Below are positions 11,804 to 23,452 of a stretch of DNA of 64,000 nt, in pieces. This DNA comes from Scleromitrula shiraiana (taxonomy: Eukaryota; Ascomycota; Leotiomycetes; Helotiales; Sclerotiniaceae). Each line of letters opens with the position of its first letter. The stretch's first letter is position 1. The translations under genes were made by a program, and so were the position numbers. Location: NCBI GenBank assembly GCA_028455995.1, contig JABELC010000005.1:1426001-1490000 (forward strand), given 5' to 3'. The notes beneath the pieces were generated by a model, which did not search any database, was not told the DNA's origin, and saw only the letters and a list, made by a program, of their open reading frames with translations.

Positions 11804-12070
11804 GTGGAGTGGGAGTGGGAGTGGGAGTGGGAGTGGGGGGGTGAACAAGAGAGGGGAGATGAGATATGTAAGAAGAAGGAGGGAGTAGGGAAGAAGTTAA
11901 AAAAGTACCTAGGTAGATTGATTGTTAAAGAAAGAAGAAGAAGAACAAGAAGAAGAAGAAGAAGAAGAAGAATGAGAACCAGAAGAGGAATCAGAGAGGA
12001 ATCGGAAGAAGAAGAAGAAGAAGAGGAAGTAGGAGAGAAATTACAAGAGAAATAAGGAGGGGAAGAAGAC
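11804..12070. repeat. Purine-rich tract: (GGGAGT)n followed by (GAA)n
   Basis: About 265 bp in which the plus strand is mostly purine. It starts with GGGAGT hexamers (11804-11838) and ends with two long (GAA)n blocks (about 11935-11971 and 12007-12032). On the coding strand of the phosphatase gene it is a polypyrimidine tract, 560-820 bp upstream of the ATG. Confidence 0.85.
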
Positions 12071-13636
12071 AAGGGATAGAAAACAGAATATATCTTCAAT
12101 TATGTTGTTTGTACTCATCACCTGAGGAATCTAATAAATTTTGATGAAAGGCAATAAGAGTTCAATGATTCAGGACCGAGTACAAACTATGATAAAGTGA
12201 ATTAATAGACCATGATCTATTTGGATGTTGTAAATATGTGGTTTATCTACTACAACTACCTAGATACCTATAGCATATATATATATAGGTACCGTCTATT
12301 CACTGCTTACATAGATAGTATCAGGCCAGGTATGCATTCATAGCTGATACATACACAATATTATATTTACTATAGCAAGTAGAGTGGATAGGACAAGTTA
12401 TAATACAAAAGATGAATATAGAAGAAGTTCTTTGATACTCCATCTACTATTGTTATTCACAAGTATCCTCTAAACTCCAAGCAAATGGCAATGAAAATAA
12501 ACCATTTGAAATAAATTTTCATTGTCAACTATAGTACAGTAATACCCCAGTAGTAGACATCTAAGCCCTGGAGATCTACCAAAGTGGTGTAAAGTAGGCA
12601 TTAGCATACTAAAATACGCAAAATTGATCTACCTAAGGTTGATTAATGATGATGATAATGATAATAAAGTTGAAGATCTATTTAACAATTTCAAATAGCA
12701 AGTCTTTTAACAGGTTCTTTCCACAAGGCAGTTTCTCAACCATTATTGATGATCAAAATTGCTTTTAAGGACCCTCGACACACTATAATAATTCAAAGAA
12801 ACAGCCTAAAAATACCTAAGAAAAATAAGTACAGTACACTAAAGTCTAGGCTACTGGACCGACCCTGATCGTCCTCAATTTAAGTCCTAAATAAAGCCTA
12901 TCTATCTATAGATAAATTTAACATTTCCATTTTTCATTTATATATTAATATAAATATATTCTTATTATTTATTAAAATTTTACATCTATAATCCATAATC
13001 CATAATTTACAATCCACCAATTTTTCCATTTCTTCCTCCTCTACTATGCTATGATCCTCCAACGAACAATGTGCAAAACGTAGCATGTAGCGTCCAGCAT
13101 CACCTCAATAAAATTTCCCATCCACCAAATCCATTATTGCAAACGAGCAAGCCACCCTCCAGGGCCACCCTCCACCTCGCAATCTAAAAAAGTCCAAGTC
13201 TAAGTCCAAGCCACCCTTGTAAAAACGATTGGGATTTGATTTGAAAAAAGCAGGAAAATAACGCGGGGGTAACCTACGTTTCAGGCTGTGCAGGTAACAC
13301 ATACATAGATAGCATCATTGGAAAATTGAAAAGCGAAGGCAAAGAATGGGAAAACCCGTTTTTGACACATGATCTGTCATATCGTATCTTATGGGTTGGA
13401 TGGACATAGGGTAGATCTCGGTCAGCTCAGCTCGGTACGGGGTTAGCATGACGGATTGGTTATATGTCCGATGGATAGATGTGATGATGTGATGATGTGA
13501 GGTGATGTGATGTGATATGTATACTAGCCGGAGAGAGGGGGGATAGGTGATGAAAGAGTTATTAATAATGTCATCAAGAAGAACCCTTCACTGGAGGTTG
13601 ATAATCGTGCCCGTGGACAATGAGCATTATGTACAT

Positions 13637-13665
13637 ATACATACATACATACATACATACATACT
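13637..13665. repeat. (CATA)n microsatellite
   Basis: About seven CATA units inside the gene-free stretch. Just upstream, GATGT units at about 13485-13515 form a shorter repeat. Confidence 0.85.
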
Positions 13666-14291
13666 GGCTTGAGTTTCTTACGGGTACCAAAAGTTATATA
13701 AAACCAAGAAGTTGACGATGTTCTATTCCAACTCTCGGAATTCTTCCATCCATCAGACCCATAAGGATACCTACACTTTACAATGAGGTATTCTTCTTCC
13801 CTAGACTAAAACATCAGATACAGTACATCTACATAGTACACCAAAAAGCGACAACTTGATTTGTAGATCTAAAAGTCATCCACACATATATCACTCAGAT
13901 ATTCCATGCCAATCTCCCGAATCTCCAAAAACGACAGTAGCCATCCATGCGTATCATACTCAAGTAGATATCGAGTGATAAATACCTACGCAAAAGAGAA
14001 TAATACAAACCCGCCATCAAAACTTCTACATACAAAACCAAGAAAATAGTATTCTACCCCACTCCATCCCACTCCAGCCCTATCTATCCATCCATCTAAA
14101 TCTTCCCCTTCTACACATACAAACAACGTTGTGTCAGCCATAGAATCGAGGAGCTTCCTTTTCATTCGATGGGTCAACGTGTGTATCAAGTGATGGAAAC
14201 ACAGAGAGAAGACAAGAACAATATAAATCGCAAACCCAAGCCCAACCAAACCCAGAAGTCTACAGAAAGTTATCTTCTTCAATTGTACCCT

Positions 14292-14335
14292 CCTCTCTTC
14301 TCTCCTCTTCTCTTCTCTTCTCTTCTCTTCTCTTC
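14292..14335. repeat. (CTCTT)n microsatellite
   Basis: Pyrimidine pentamer repeat, slightly imperfect at its left end, in the 3' flank of the F-box gene. Confidence 0.85.
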
Positions 14336-14530
14336 AAAGAGTGACCGATCTGCTGTGGAAGTATCCATGTAGATATACAAAACCATTTACAACATCCATC
14401 CACATCCACATCCACATCCACACCCAGCATTCCTTGCTAAGTTCTAACTAGCATTCACGCATTACGTTGAGGATGGGAAGAAGAGGGGTTGTGAAGGGGC
14501 TGGGTTTTTTGTAGTGAGTAGATGTGGTGG

Positions 14531-14629
14531 TCTGGATTGGATTGGATTGGATTGGATTGGGTTGATGGACGGGTATTTTGGGAAACGGGGGGATGGATGG
14601 ATGGATGGATGGATGGATGGATGGATGGG
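14531..14629. repeat. (GGATT)n and (GGAT)n microsatellites
   Basis: Two neighbouring tandem arrays separated by about 30 bp: pentamer GGATT (14531-14560) and tetramer GGAT (14590-14628). Both sit roughly 360-450 bp beyond the stop codon of the F-box gene. Confidence 0.85.
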
Positions 14630-14984
14630 AGATGCAAAGTGATGGGATAAAAAGTAAAAGGGGAGAGAAAGACCCTCGTGTTATTTCTGCCAAATTAAAT
14701 AAATTTGCATCAGGTATCCACATTCTACATACGATCAAATAGATAACTATGTAGATCACCCTTCCCCTTCGCTCCAACTTTATTGACCTGGGGAAAACAA
14801 CGCTCAAATCTATGTACATCGGTATAATCTATCACGCACGCTAAAAAGCTGGATATCATTCGTTCTTTCTGGTATCAAAATTCAAATCCCATCAGTCTGG
14901 TCTGTACTTTCGCCAACCCATCAATCAATATTATATATACCACCACCCACCCGCTTGCAAATATACACCACAACCAACCCCCCC

Positions 14985-16094
14985 TCAAACCACCAGCGCG
15001 CTCGCTTCCCTAATAATAGCATCCAGCGCCTTCCCCGCCACATCATCCTGATGCACCGTCGTAGTTCTCTCCGGATGTCTCCCACACCTCCTGGGTTTAC
15101 TCGGCTTCCCCCTCCAACAGCCATCCTCATCTTCTCCGGCCGCTCCTCCAGCTCTCCTCCTAATTCCCCTCCGCCCAAAATTCCCTTTCATGGAACAGTA
15201 TTCCCTCTCGCCCATAAACCCTTTAACATGTTTCCACAACTCGCATCGGTAAACTCCACAATGCGTGCACATCTTCACGCTCGTACCCTTGCCATTCTCG
15301 TCTCTGAATTTTCCCTCCCAGGCCCATTCTAACCTGTTTGGACCCACTCTCCTCGTGTTCAGTGGGATTTTCGTCCCGTGGATAGCGCGGTAGATGAGAT
15401 AGGAATGGCGGGATGTAAGACCCAAACAAGTTCCATCGATAGGATCGAGATAGGAGAAGATTTCCAGTTTGAGCTCGTTAGGGAGAGTGGATAGGGAGGG
15501 AGCTTGGGTTTGGAGAAGCGATGGGAGTGGTGGGGGAACGACGGACAGACGACGGGTCATGGCGGGGGTTAATTGGAATGACCAATCCTCGATGTCTTCG
15601 GCTTCAACTTCAGTTTCGGATGATGAGCCGGATGAGTTTTCCGTATCTGTGTTGGAGAGAGAATCATGGTCTGCATTTTGGGAAGTGGGAGATTCCAGTT
15701 CGGGGATGGTGGGCGTAGTGAATTGGACGGAGTATGATCGTGATCGTGGTTCTGAATGCGGTTGTTGCGGGGGTTGTACGGTCATGACGCTTGGACCGGG
15801 GTTGGTGTGGGGAATGGGATTTGATGTTGACGCTGATGATGATGACGAGGCACTTGCATTTGCATTTGCATTTGGATGTTTGAAAAGTTCTTCCCCTTTG
15901 GTCTCGACACATGAAGTATATGCTGTCTTGCACGTGCTAGCCAAAGCCACTACATCTTGGTCTTCTAGAGAATACATGATTTTGGCTGTGATATTGTAGT
16001 CTCTGATAACATGTTAGTTGAATGATTCGTTCCTTGATCATTATTGTTGTTTGAACGTTTATACTAACGTTTTAGGTAGAAGAGCATCTAGCAT
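14985..16094 (-). CDS. F-box domain protein with a cysteine-rich C-terminal region
   Basis: Probably a substrate adaptor of an SCF ubiquitin ligase. Exons: 16069-16094 and 14985-16002, with a 66-bp intron (GTTAGT donor, AACTAAC branch point); 347 residues. The short first exon was added because the frame stays open upstream of the internal ATG at 15977 and then reads MLDALLPKT, DYNITAKIMYSLEDQDVVAL, STCKTAY, which looks like a divergent F-box of its own. A Ser-rich linker (about 45-165) contains Asn/Ala dipeptides, then comes a clear F-box, LSTLPNELKLEIFSYLDPID (about 180-200) with SRHSYLIYRAIHG. The C-terminal third has CTHCGVYRCELW and further Cys/His residues, possibly metal-binding. No WD40 or LRR repeat is seen, so the target is unknown. 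Single-exon translation from 15977 (330 residues) is the alternative. Confidence 0.8.
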
Positions 16095-17307
16095 CCTTGG
16101 GTTTGTAGCTTTAGACACTTTTATATCCGTTTATATACGGTATATGATATGTACGAATTAAGTGAATCCGGAGTCGATAAGTGAATGAAAATGATAATGA
16201 AACCCTTTATATATACTGACGATATGACAGCAGACCAGATTCGAGAAATTGGTGGCGTGATGCAAGAAATAATGTATGTAGAAGCAGAAATCTTCAGATC
16301 TTTAAAATCATCAGTCTATAATATTTATGTAACCAAACATAGAGAATTCAAGATATATATCCGGGGATAGTCGGTGAAAACGGCAAGAGAAGGAGGCAAA
16401 AAAGAATAGTGGGAAAAAGACCCACCAACATTGAGAAAAAAAAGAGTCCACTAAACTAAGTTAATATGGTAATTGATCCGAAGTCATACCCCTAGTGGAG
16501 TGAATCGTATTGTGAGATCATGACTCGATAAGATAAAACAAATGGGAAGGTCATGAGTTTTTAAAAATAGAATTGGTTGGTTTTTTTATTGATTCATGAA
16601 GATTTCAAGTTGATGATTAGTAGTTCTTTGATATATATATAATCTGATCTATGTACATTTTTTGTATATTTATGTACTTTGAATGCTAATACGACTACTA
16701 AAATGACCAAAAAATACTTCAAAGTGACAACGATTTGCTATTCAATATGACGAACAATACAACTCTTTTCAGGGGTGTTTCACCGACACTTGTCCATTTA
16801 TTGATTAAGGTGTATTCTTACATACATCGCATCCTTTTCAACTCCCAAGATGAGATGAATGTCAAACTGGATTCCTGTTTTGACTTCCAGTTGTACGTGG
16901 ACAGTATGAAAAGGGATCACCCCATTTGATCTCCGGACAACATATCAAGGTGACCAAATCGAACGATTACAATTGTAGGCTCCGTATATCCCCCACAAAA
17001 GAAAAAAAGAAACGTTTGAGATGGAGAAAGACAGACCAAACGATGGAAAGAAAAGATTGTATGAAAACTTGCAAAGATCATCAAAAGTATCATTATAAGT
17101 TCCTTGTCAGGAATATCCTCGACTGACAACTGGAGCGTAAAAGACAACCATGTATGTACCCCAGAACCCCGTGCTCAATCAATGCACATTCCTTCCCCCA
17201 CACGACCTATGCGCAAAAGGGCACAACTCCCCCGATATTTGTAACCCGACATTCATAGCCGGATCTCGTGGTCATGCCATGCAATACTATCCCATCTATC
17301 CCTTAAT
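16095..17307. other. Gene-free stretch, 1.2 kb
   Basis: Promoter of the F-box gene and 3' flank of the dynein light chain gene. AT-rich, with short frames that have no recognisable content. Confidence 0.55.
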
Positions 17308-18018
17308 CTATAGAGAAATCCAAATCACACTAATAACAACATCCAAACCCTTCGACTCACCACCCTCATATTTAAAACTCCACATACCATCCGTCTTCTC
17401 GTTCCAATAAGCTCCCGTAGCACTATGCATTCCCCTCCTTCCTACGTGTGGTTTTCCATCCGTACTCTTCGCTTCCGTCGGCTTTGCATCGCTTGTAGTG
17501 ATCGTTGCGTCCGATTCGGTGGTACCATCGGTGACGGCCGAGGGTGGGGTGGCTTTGGATTTGTTGAGTGAAGAGGTAGGTACGAGATGTTGGATGATTG
17601 TGCTGTTGACTGCGTATTTGAATGAGGGATTTCCGCCGCTGGGAGAGGACTCTGAGATTAAGGACTTGAGGATCGAGTTCTGTTGTTTGGTATATTGATT
17701 AGATGGATGGATGGACGCATGCGAAAGTGTATTCTTTGCTATGTTTTTGAAGGAGGAGTTAGACGTAGACATACAATGATTGTGGTGTTCCATGATTCAG
17801 TTTTGTTATGTTCATAGAACTCTGCTCCTCCCAAAGCACTTTGACATGCCTATATACTCTTTAGTATGAATTCTATTGCTAGTTGATAGAAATTTGCGGT
17901 GATAACTCACGTCGTTTGCGATTTGTCTCAGTCTTGTGTATGAAATTGGCTGAAGATGTTAGTTTTTTTCCATTTTAATCTTTGCGCAATGAAATTTCGA
18001 ACATACAGGTGTTGCCAT
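17308..18018 (-). CDS. Tctex-1 family dynein light chain
   Basis: A light chain of cytoplasmic dynein that binds the intermediate chain and cargo. Four exons: 18007-18018, 17911-17949, 17775-17849, 17308-17679; 165 residues. The first exon encodes only MATP. The next read PISYTRLRQIAND and ACQSALGGAEFYEHNKTESWNTTI, the conserved N-terminal helices. The last contains NSILKSLI, NPSFKYAVNSTIIQH, then a Ser/Thr-rich insert of about 45 residues, and finally MHSATGAYWNEKTDGMWSF and KGLDVVISVIWIS, the diagnostic Tctex-1 strands. Introns of 57, 61 and 95 bp have standard ends, and all junctions are in phase 0. The insert makes the protein longer than the animal form (about 113 residues), as is common in filamentous fungi. 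The gene is divergent from VTC1 across 504 bp. Confidence 0.92.
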
Positions 18019-18522
18019 ATTGTCTGCAGTAATACCAAGCAACTTTGTGATGTTGTTTTGGTCAAGCTCGACGTCGTCAAAGGTTTGTGTTGATGGAGTC
18101 TTGAAATCTAGTTTACCTCCTAGCTTCCCTACCCGTCTGGTGGACAATAAATATTGATGTGGCAATCAAATCGAAAGATCGTTGATTGGTCAACCACAGA
18201 TCCACTAAAAGCTATCAGCATTGTCCAATTGAGAGGCTTCGGTAGAAACGTGGGGCAGAACTACAGATAGGTTTCTAATTCTAGTCTTTTATAACCTTGG
18301 AACCTCGACATTAATTCAATGTCCATGTAAATTGAAGAGAAATTTTCCAATAATCAATTGATTCGTTTCGATTAGCTGTAGCAAGTCGTCTTCTGATATA
18401 GAAAATACCACTGAACTTTGTACACCTCTGTGTTTTCGTGCACGACTTATCCTTCGGCCGAATTCAAGAAACTTTCCAACTCTTATCGCCGTCCGTTCAA
18501 CATCGCATCACATCACACAATC
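18019..18522. promoter_or_regulatory. Divergent promoter region shared by the Tctex-1 and VTC1 genes
   Basis: The 504 bp between two start codons pointing away from each other must hold both promoters. A CACGTTT on the minus strand (about 18246-18252) resembles a low-affinity site of Pho4-type regulators, which control VTC1 in yeast, but one such short match is weak evidence. A pyrimidine-rich leader precedes the VTC1 ATG. Confidence 0.5.
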
Positions 18523-19014
18523 ATGTCTTCGCAACCACTCCTCCAAACTGCTCCTGGTAAGATATTCTACCCCCGTCCGACTCCCTGATATTTTCTACCG
18601 ACTCGGCATAGATACTAATCCTTTTTCTTAATCGCAGGCAAGCGTATTGCGCTACCCACCCGAGTCGAACCCAAAGTATTCTTCGCCAACGAGCGAACCT
18701 TCCTCAGCTGGCTCAACTTCACCGTAATTCTCGGCGCCCTCGCAATCGGAATGTTGAACTTCGGCGACCGTCCTGCTTTTATCTCCGCCTGCATTTTCAC
18801 CATCGTTGCCATGGCTACTATGCTTTATGCTCTGGTGACCTATCATTGGAGAGCGAAGAGTATCCGGTTAAGGGGACAGGCTGGGTTCGATGACCGTTTT
18901 GGTCCGACGGTTTTGGCTATCATTTTATTGTTGGCGGTCATTGTCAATTTCGTTTTGAGGATTACATATGGGTCGAAGGATAAGTCGCACAAGGGGGAGG
19001 GGATTCCTCTGTGA
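18523..19014 (+). CDS. VTC1: Vacuolar transporter chaperone subunit VTC1 (DUF202 family)
   Basis: Small membrane subunit of the VTC complex, which makes polyphosphate and moves it into the vacuole. Exons 18523-18556 and 18638-19014, with an 81-bp intron (GTAAGA...GCAG); 136 residues, against 129 in yeast. The N-terminus is short and soluble (MSSQPLLQTAPGKRIALPTR). The hallmark VEPKVFFANERTFLSWLNF follows, then three hydrophobic segments: TVILGALAIGMLNF, ISACIFTIVAMATMLYALVTY and TVLAIILLLAVIVNFVLRI. A short charged tail, GSKDKSHKGEG, ends the protein. Lengths and order fit VTC1 rather than the larger VTC2-4 proteins, which carry SPX and catalytic domains. The basic residues near the start of TM1 match the conserved Arg positions of the family. 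Confidence 0.95.
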
Positions 19015-19128
19015 GGTACTATATTGATGGGAGGGAACCTGGAATGGAAATAGGAGTAGGGCAAGGAGAGACCAGATTGAGATGTATATGGGATTAGGGA
19101 ACTGTTAAAAATTATATATTTTGATATA

Positions 19129-19134
19129 AATAAA
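19129..19134 (+). terminator. Candidate polyadenylation signal AATAAA downstream of VTC1
   Basis: A perfect AATAAA lies 115 bp after the VTC1 stop codon in the short interval that separates it from the convergent Alba-like gene. Fungal poly(A) signals are degenerate, so this is a candidate only. Confidence 0.35.
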
Positions 19135-19316
19135 GTAACTGCCAGGTTCCATCTTCGGGAACCTGTGTTCTCCTGTACGAGGCCCTTTTGTAGATTGCTA
19201 CGGACTAGCTACCACATACGAAGCAAGTGCCGGGTATCTTCGATTTTAACATGATGACGTCCTCCCAAAACGCCGAATTCCATCCGTTTTTGAAAGTAAA
19301 TTACCAAACACCATAC

Positions 19317-20159
19317 TCAGGTTAACGCATTCGTTTGCTCTCTAGAGAAATCGTCAGTGCCTGATCTTGTAAAATCTGCATATAAAGCCACGACATGAAC
19401 TCACCCATATGTTTTCCGGAGACTGTCGATCCGTACTCGAGATAGATACAAAGTCAAAGTAGCAACACCCTTAATCTTCGGTCGACCTTCAATCGCCCTC
19501 TCAAATGGAGTCTTCATCTTCTCAAAAGCCGTAGTCTCGTCGTCCCCTTCATCCGCATCCATATCTACGTCCATCGTATCTTCGCTCTTACTAGAATCAA
19601 ACGCCCTGATCGCATTTTCCATTGGTAGTTCCGCAGGCCGCTCAACCATAATATTCCCAACTACATTGTATTGGTACCATTTGCAACCATCCTTTGCAAG
19701 CTCTCTTTTTGCGATTTCGGCAATGCTGACCAATTTGCAGGCGGCGGATGATTTTGCTTGTAGAAGGATAACATGAGGTTTTGGATCGGAGAAGGAAAAG
19801 GTCGAAAGAGTGTTGAGGATGCGTGTAACTTTCTTTTGCATTGGTGATGATGGGATAATATTCATAGCGGTAACTTGGTAGGCTGCAGAAAGATCTATTG
19901 GTATTGGTACGAGGCTGGTAGATGGTGCTGCTGTGGCTTCTGTAGCTTCCGTTATCTCTGCTAGAGCTCCATCTCGAGAGACAGAAGAGGTTTTGGGGAT
20001 CGGGATGGTATTTCTAGTTTTCTTTGCGGGTCGATCTTGGAATGTTTCAGGAAAGTCTTTGGACGCAGTAGAAGCGTTGTTATCGCGCTTCCTCTTTTGG
20101 CTCTCGCGATATTCATGGCCGTCTTCACCTCTTCGTGCTTTGGCTTTCATCTTTGCCAT
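19317..20159 (-). CDS. Alba-like nucleic-acid-binding domain protein
   Basis: Probable DNA/RNA-binding protein. Exon 1 is 19405-20159; a 63-bp intron with CTGAC branch point (19342-19404, GTGAGT donor) leads in phase to a small last exon, 19317-19341 (ending EQTNALT); 259 residues. Without the splice the protein would end at TYG. The start is the ATG at 20159 (MAKMKAKARRGEDGHEYRES); the frame is open further upstream but without an ATG. An N-terminal basic, low-complexity third contains KRKRD and PAKKTR, candidate nuclear signals. Then come AMNIIPSSPMQKKVTRILNT, KPHVILLQAKSSAACKLVSI, AEIAKRELAKDGCKWYQYNV and, after an acidic insert, RPKIKGVATLTLYLSR: the alternating pattern of an Alba fold split by an acidic loop. 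A link to RNase P/MRP Alba subunits is possible. Convergent with VTC1. Confidence 0.65.
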
Positions 20160-22897
20160 TGCAGAGCTTTTCAATTCGTGCTGCTGGTTGGTTGAAAAAT
20201 TCAACGCAAGTAGTGCAAATTTCAAGAAAAAGAAGAAAGGAAAGATCAATTGGATTACATGTAGATGTGGGAGCGTAACAACATCCAGATTTACTAAACT
20301 CTGGTTGATATTATCTTCTAAGAAAGACCCCAAAGCATCATGTTGATAGCATTTGATATCGAATAATTGTTCAACCCTGGTGTGGCATTGAGCATGAACT
20401 AGGATATAATTTTTGACGTTAGTTCGACATCGGAGGATTAAATGCCGGCCTTCTAGATTCTAGAGATACCTACAATTGTAGATTCATGACTGAACTTCTA
20501 CAAACAACAATATTTCTATCTCCATCAATCATACAAATACATAAATGATAATCAGATATCTTTCATTAGATTGATCAAATGCGTTTTCTCATATTACTTA
20601 GAGCCTCCGATAGATCTAACTATGACAATTAGAGATTGTCGGTCAGGTTGCATACAATACATATATACTGATTGAGATGGAAGGCTGGAAGAGTTATTTC
20701 ATCCATTTTGCAAGAGCAAGCAGTACCAGGCACAGACAGTATTCTACACCGAGTACCTTCTCACCGATGGATGCATGGAATAAACTTTTCAATTCCCCTC
20801 TATTCTCGAGTGAGTGGGGGCTATCGTGGCATTGTTTCATCGATTGTTTTCGTTTCAAACATGTCAATTGTATGTAGCTAAGCAGGCATGAAGTTTCCTC
20901 TTGATTTCAAAAACATCTAGATTTTATAATCCAATATACTGAATTGGTATCCATTTTCGATAAAATGTTGAAGCAAGCATGCCTAGGTATGTTACAAGCC
21001 TTGTGTCCGGCAGATGGTACGCATGAAGGCATCGCGAAGATGCCCGGGTAAGAAAATGTGCAGCCTCCCGATATGGTTGAAGTTGGTGCATTCCCTGGAA
21101 ATTTGAACAAGGGTAAGTGCCCAGAATAGTCTCAGATTGCAGCCGTTTAACTGGAGCCTCTCATACCAATATATTTTGCTTTGTGTCATCATCGAACCGA
21201 GCAATCAGATACGAAGCTCCGTATCAGACGCCTATTTCAATAATTTCAGGAAGAGAAGAGGCCTACCTCGAGCCTACTTACCGATATCTACGCGGCCTTT
21301 CCTAGCTAGGCATTTCCAAGATTGTCTAGTAGCAACTCGAAGTTGATGATCTTCTTCCAGATACGTGCGCACGGCCATGATGAATATTCATCCTCTTGTT
21401 GTCTAAAAGTCGACCTACGTAGTAGATAGTCGAGAACAACTTGGAAATGAGTCAATTCCATTGAGTAATCTTTATGTCCAGTTTATACTGTATTCATTCC
21501 TACCTCCGGACTGTTTGTTACCTTCTCGGCTTTTTCTTTTCAAGTGGTACATAAGTACCTAGGTACTCATTACATGTAGTACTTTTATATGTTTCGTCCT
21601 CCTTTCCATGTATGCTCTACTTTAGGAATCGTGCGATGTATGGGTATTGGCACATCATCTTCATCTTTCTAACCCACACAAGCTGATGGGTCCAACATCT
21701 TGCATACGATGCTTCGAAGTGGATTACGGAAGAATAATCCAAAGGATGGGGAAAGAATAGTTACTTACATAGGCCTAGTATATTAGATTGCAGCATCTAA
21801 AGACTGTCTGGAAGGACTTAGTTTTATTCTTCTGGCCAATTACCACCTCTCATCACATTATCCATGAAATTCCAAGAATATTCCAACCCTTTTTTCTAAG
21901 ACAAATAAAGGATAAGAAGGACATGCACGGATACTAATGTAAGCACTGGACACATCCATTTATCTTTTTCCCATCATGGATAGATATCAAGGATGAATAA
22001 AAATGGAGTTAACAATCTATGCCCAGATTAAATATTTAGTTGCATAAAATAATCCATGTTACTTGCATGGAAAGACGCTTATTTTTAAATTGATTTACGG
22101 GTTGAAGAGTGAGAAAAGAGGGTCAATCCATTTTATTTTGTACAACAAAATTGTCAAGAAATCGTCGAATCACTACTACTATGGGACTCTTACATGGAGC
22201 AAACTAACAACTGCTATGAGTAACGAATCCGATATGATATGATGCTAGAGAGAGGGGGATAGAGAGAGAAAGAGAGAAAGTTAATAATAAATCCTTCTCA
22301 ATTAACAAATTCATTATTCACCAAAGTCAAAATTCATTACTTATTATTATTATTATTACTTTTCCACTAAAAAACTTGCTCATTTTATCAAAAGTTGCAC
22401 TTCTATGAAAGTACCACCACTCTTAGATTACACTACTACTGTACTCTTACATCAACTTCACACTTTATACCTTATACTTTACGCTTTTACAATTCTTATA
22501 CACTCCACCACTTTACTACAGTACATCCAAGTACAATTCAATACGCCATACATAGATACATACATACGTACATACGTACATACATACTTTACTTTGGTAA
22601 CAACTTACCTAGGTAACCAACATCGCGCCGAAAAGATAAAAAGTATATTTTCAATACTATCTTGAACGATTTGAACACCATTTCCTCTTTTTCAGAGTGT
22701 TGGAAGAAAATATACAATTTAATATAATAATAATAAATTCACTCCATTCTTCTTATCTTCTCATTATTATTATAGTACAGTATTTTGGGCGATTATTCAC
22801 CCCCTCGAAAATCTATATACAATCCAAAAACAAACATCCGACATTCCGGCTTTGTTTATAGAAGAAGTACTTTTACCGCCCTCCGCCTTGTTCTCTC

Positions 22898-22898
<1 letters not shown>

Positions 22899-22947
<49 letters not shown>
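22899..22947. repeat. (TTA)n microsatellite
   Basis: About 16 TTA units with no interruption, 1.2 kb upstream of the AHC1-like start codon. Confidence 0.9.
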
Positions 22948-22949
<2 letters not shown>

Positions 22950-23418
22950 TACTACATAGAACTACGTACAGCAACGAACTACGTACAGCAACTACAACAA
23001 CTAGCTGGGGCAAGCAACCCACTAAACCCACCTACAACCAAGATCACCTTCACCCACCACACTCATCAAGGCTTATTAATAAGTCTACTCCTATCGTACC
23101 GGTACTACTAGACTCTCCCTCACATCTCCCTCACACCTCCCTCATACCTACCTCGTACCTTTTCTTGACGAACGAACGAAACAAAAAAAAAACGAAATTG
23201 ATTTCAGACTTCCTTTGAGCCTTATAAAGTTCTGTAATATAGTACACGAATTTTCGCCTCCTTCACCTTTCATTTACGCCTGTCTACGTCAACAATTTAT
23301 TACTACTACTACGTTATCACTTATTATTCATTCATTTTTTATCTTTTTTTTGGTGGTGGTAAAATCTCGCCATCATTTCAATAAGCAAATTGAAACTTTT
23401 CCCATTCCAGGAATAAAA

Positions 23419-23419
23419 T

Positions 23420-23451
<32 letters not shown>

Positions 23452-23452
23452 T
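23419..23452. repeat. (AATC)n microsatellite
   Basis: About eight AATC units inside the G-poor region. A short (AAAT)n run occurs at about 23816-23838. Confidence 0.85.

Larger units (their letters stand above)
11248..14984. other. Gene-free stretch, 3.7 kb
   Basis: Upstream region of the phosphatase gene plus flank of the F-box gene. It is dominated by microsatellites (listed separately) and AT-rich DNA; 12.1-13.1 kb is especially AT-rich and featureless. Frames within the repeats are artefacts of their periodicity. No RNA gene is recognised. Confidence 0.6.

Noticed and set aside
11776..12099. Long Ser/Leu-rich frame on the minus strand
   Set aside because: Translation of the purine repeat tract; low complexity only.
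18246..18252. Pho4-like CACGTTT as a firm regulatory site for VTC1
   Set aside because: Single low-information match; mentioned only as a possibility within the promoter entry.
22785..23111. Frame with a poly-Tyr run
   Set aside because: Caused by the (TTA)n repeat; no ATG context, splice sites or family likeness.
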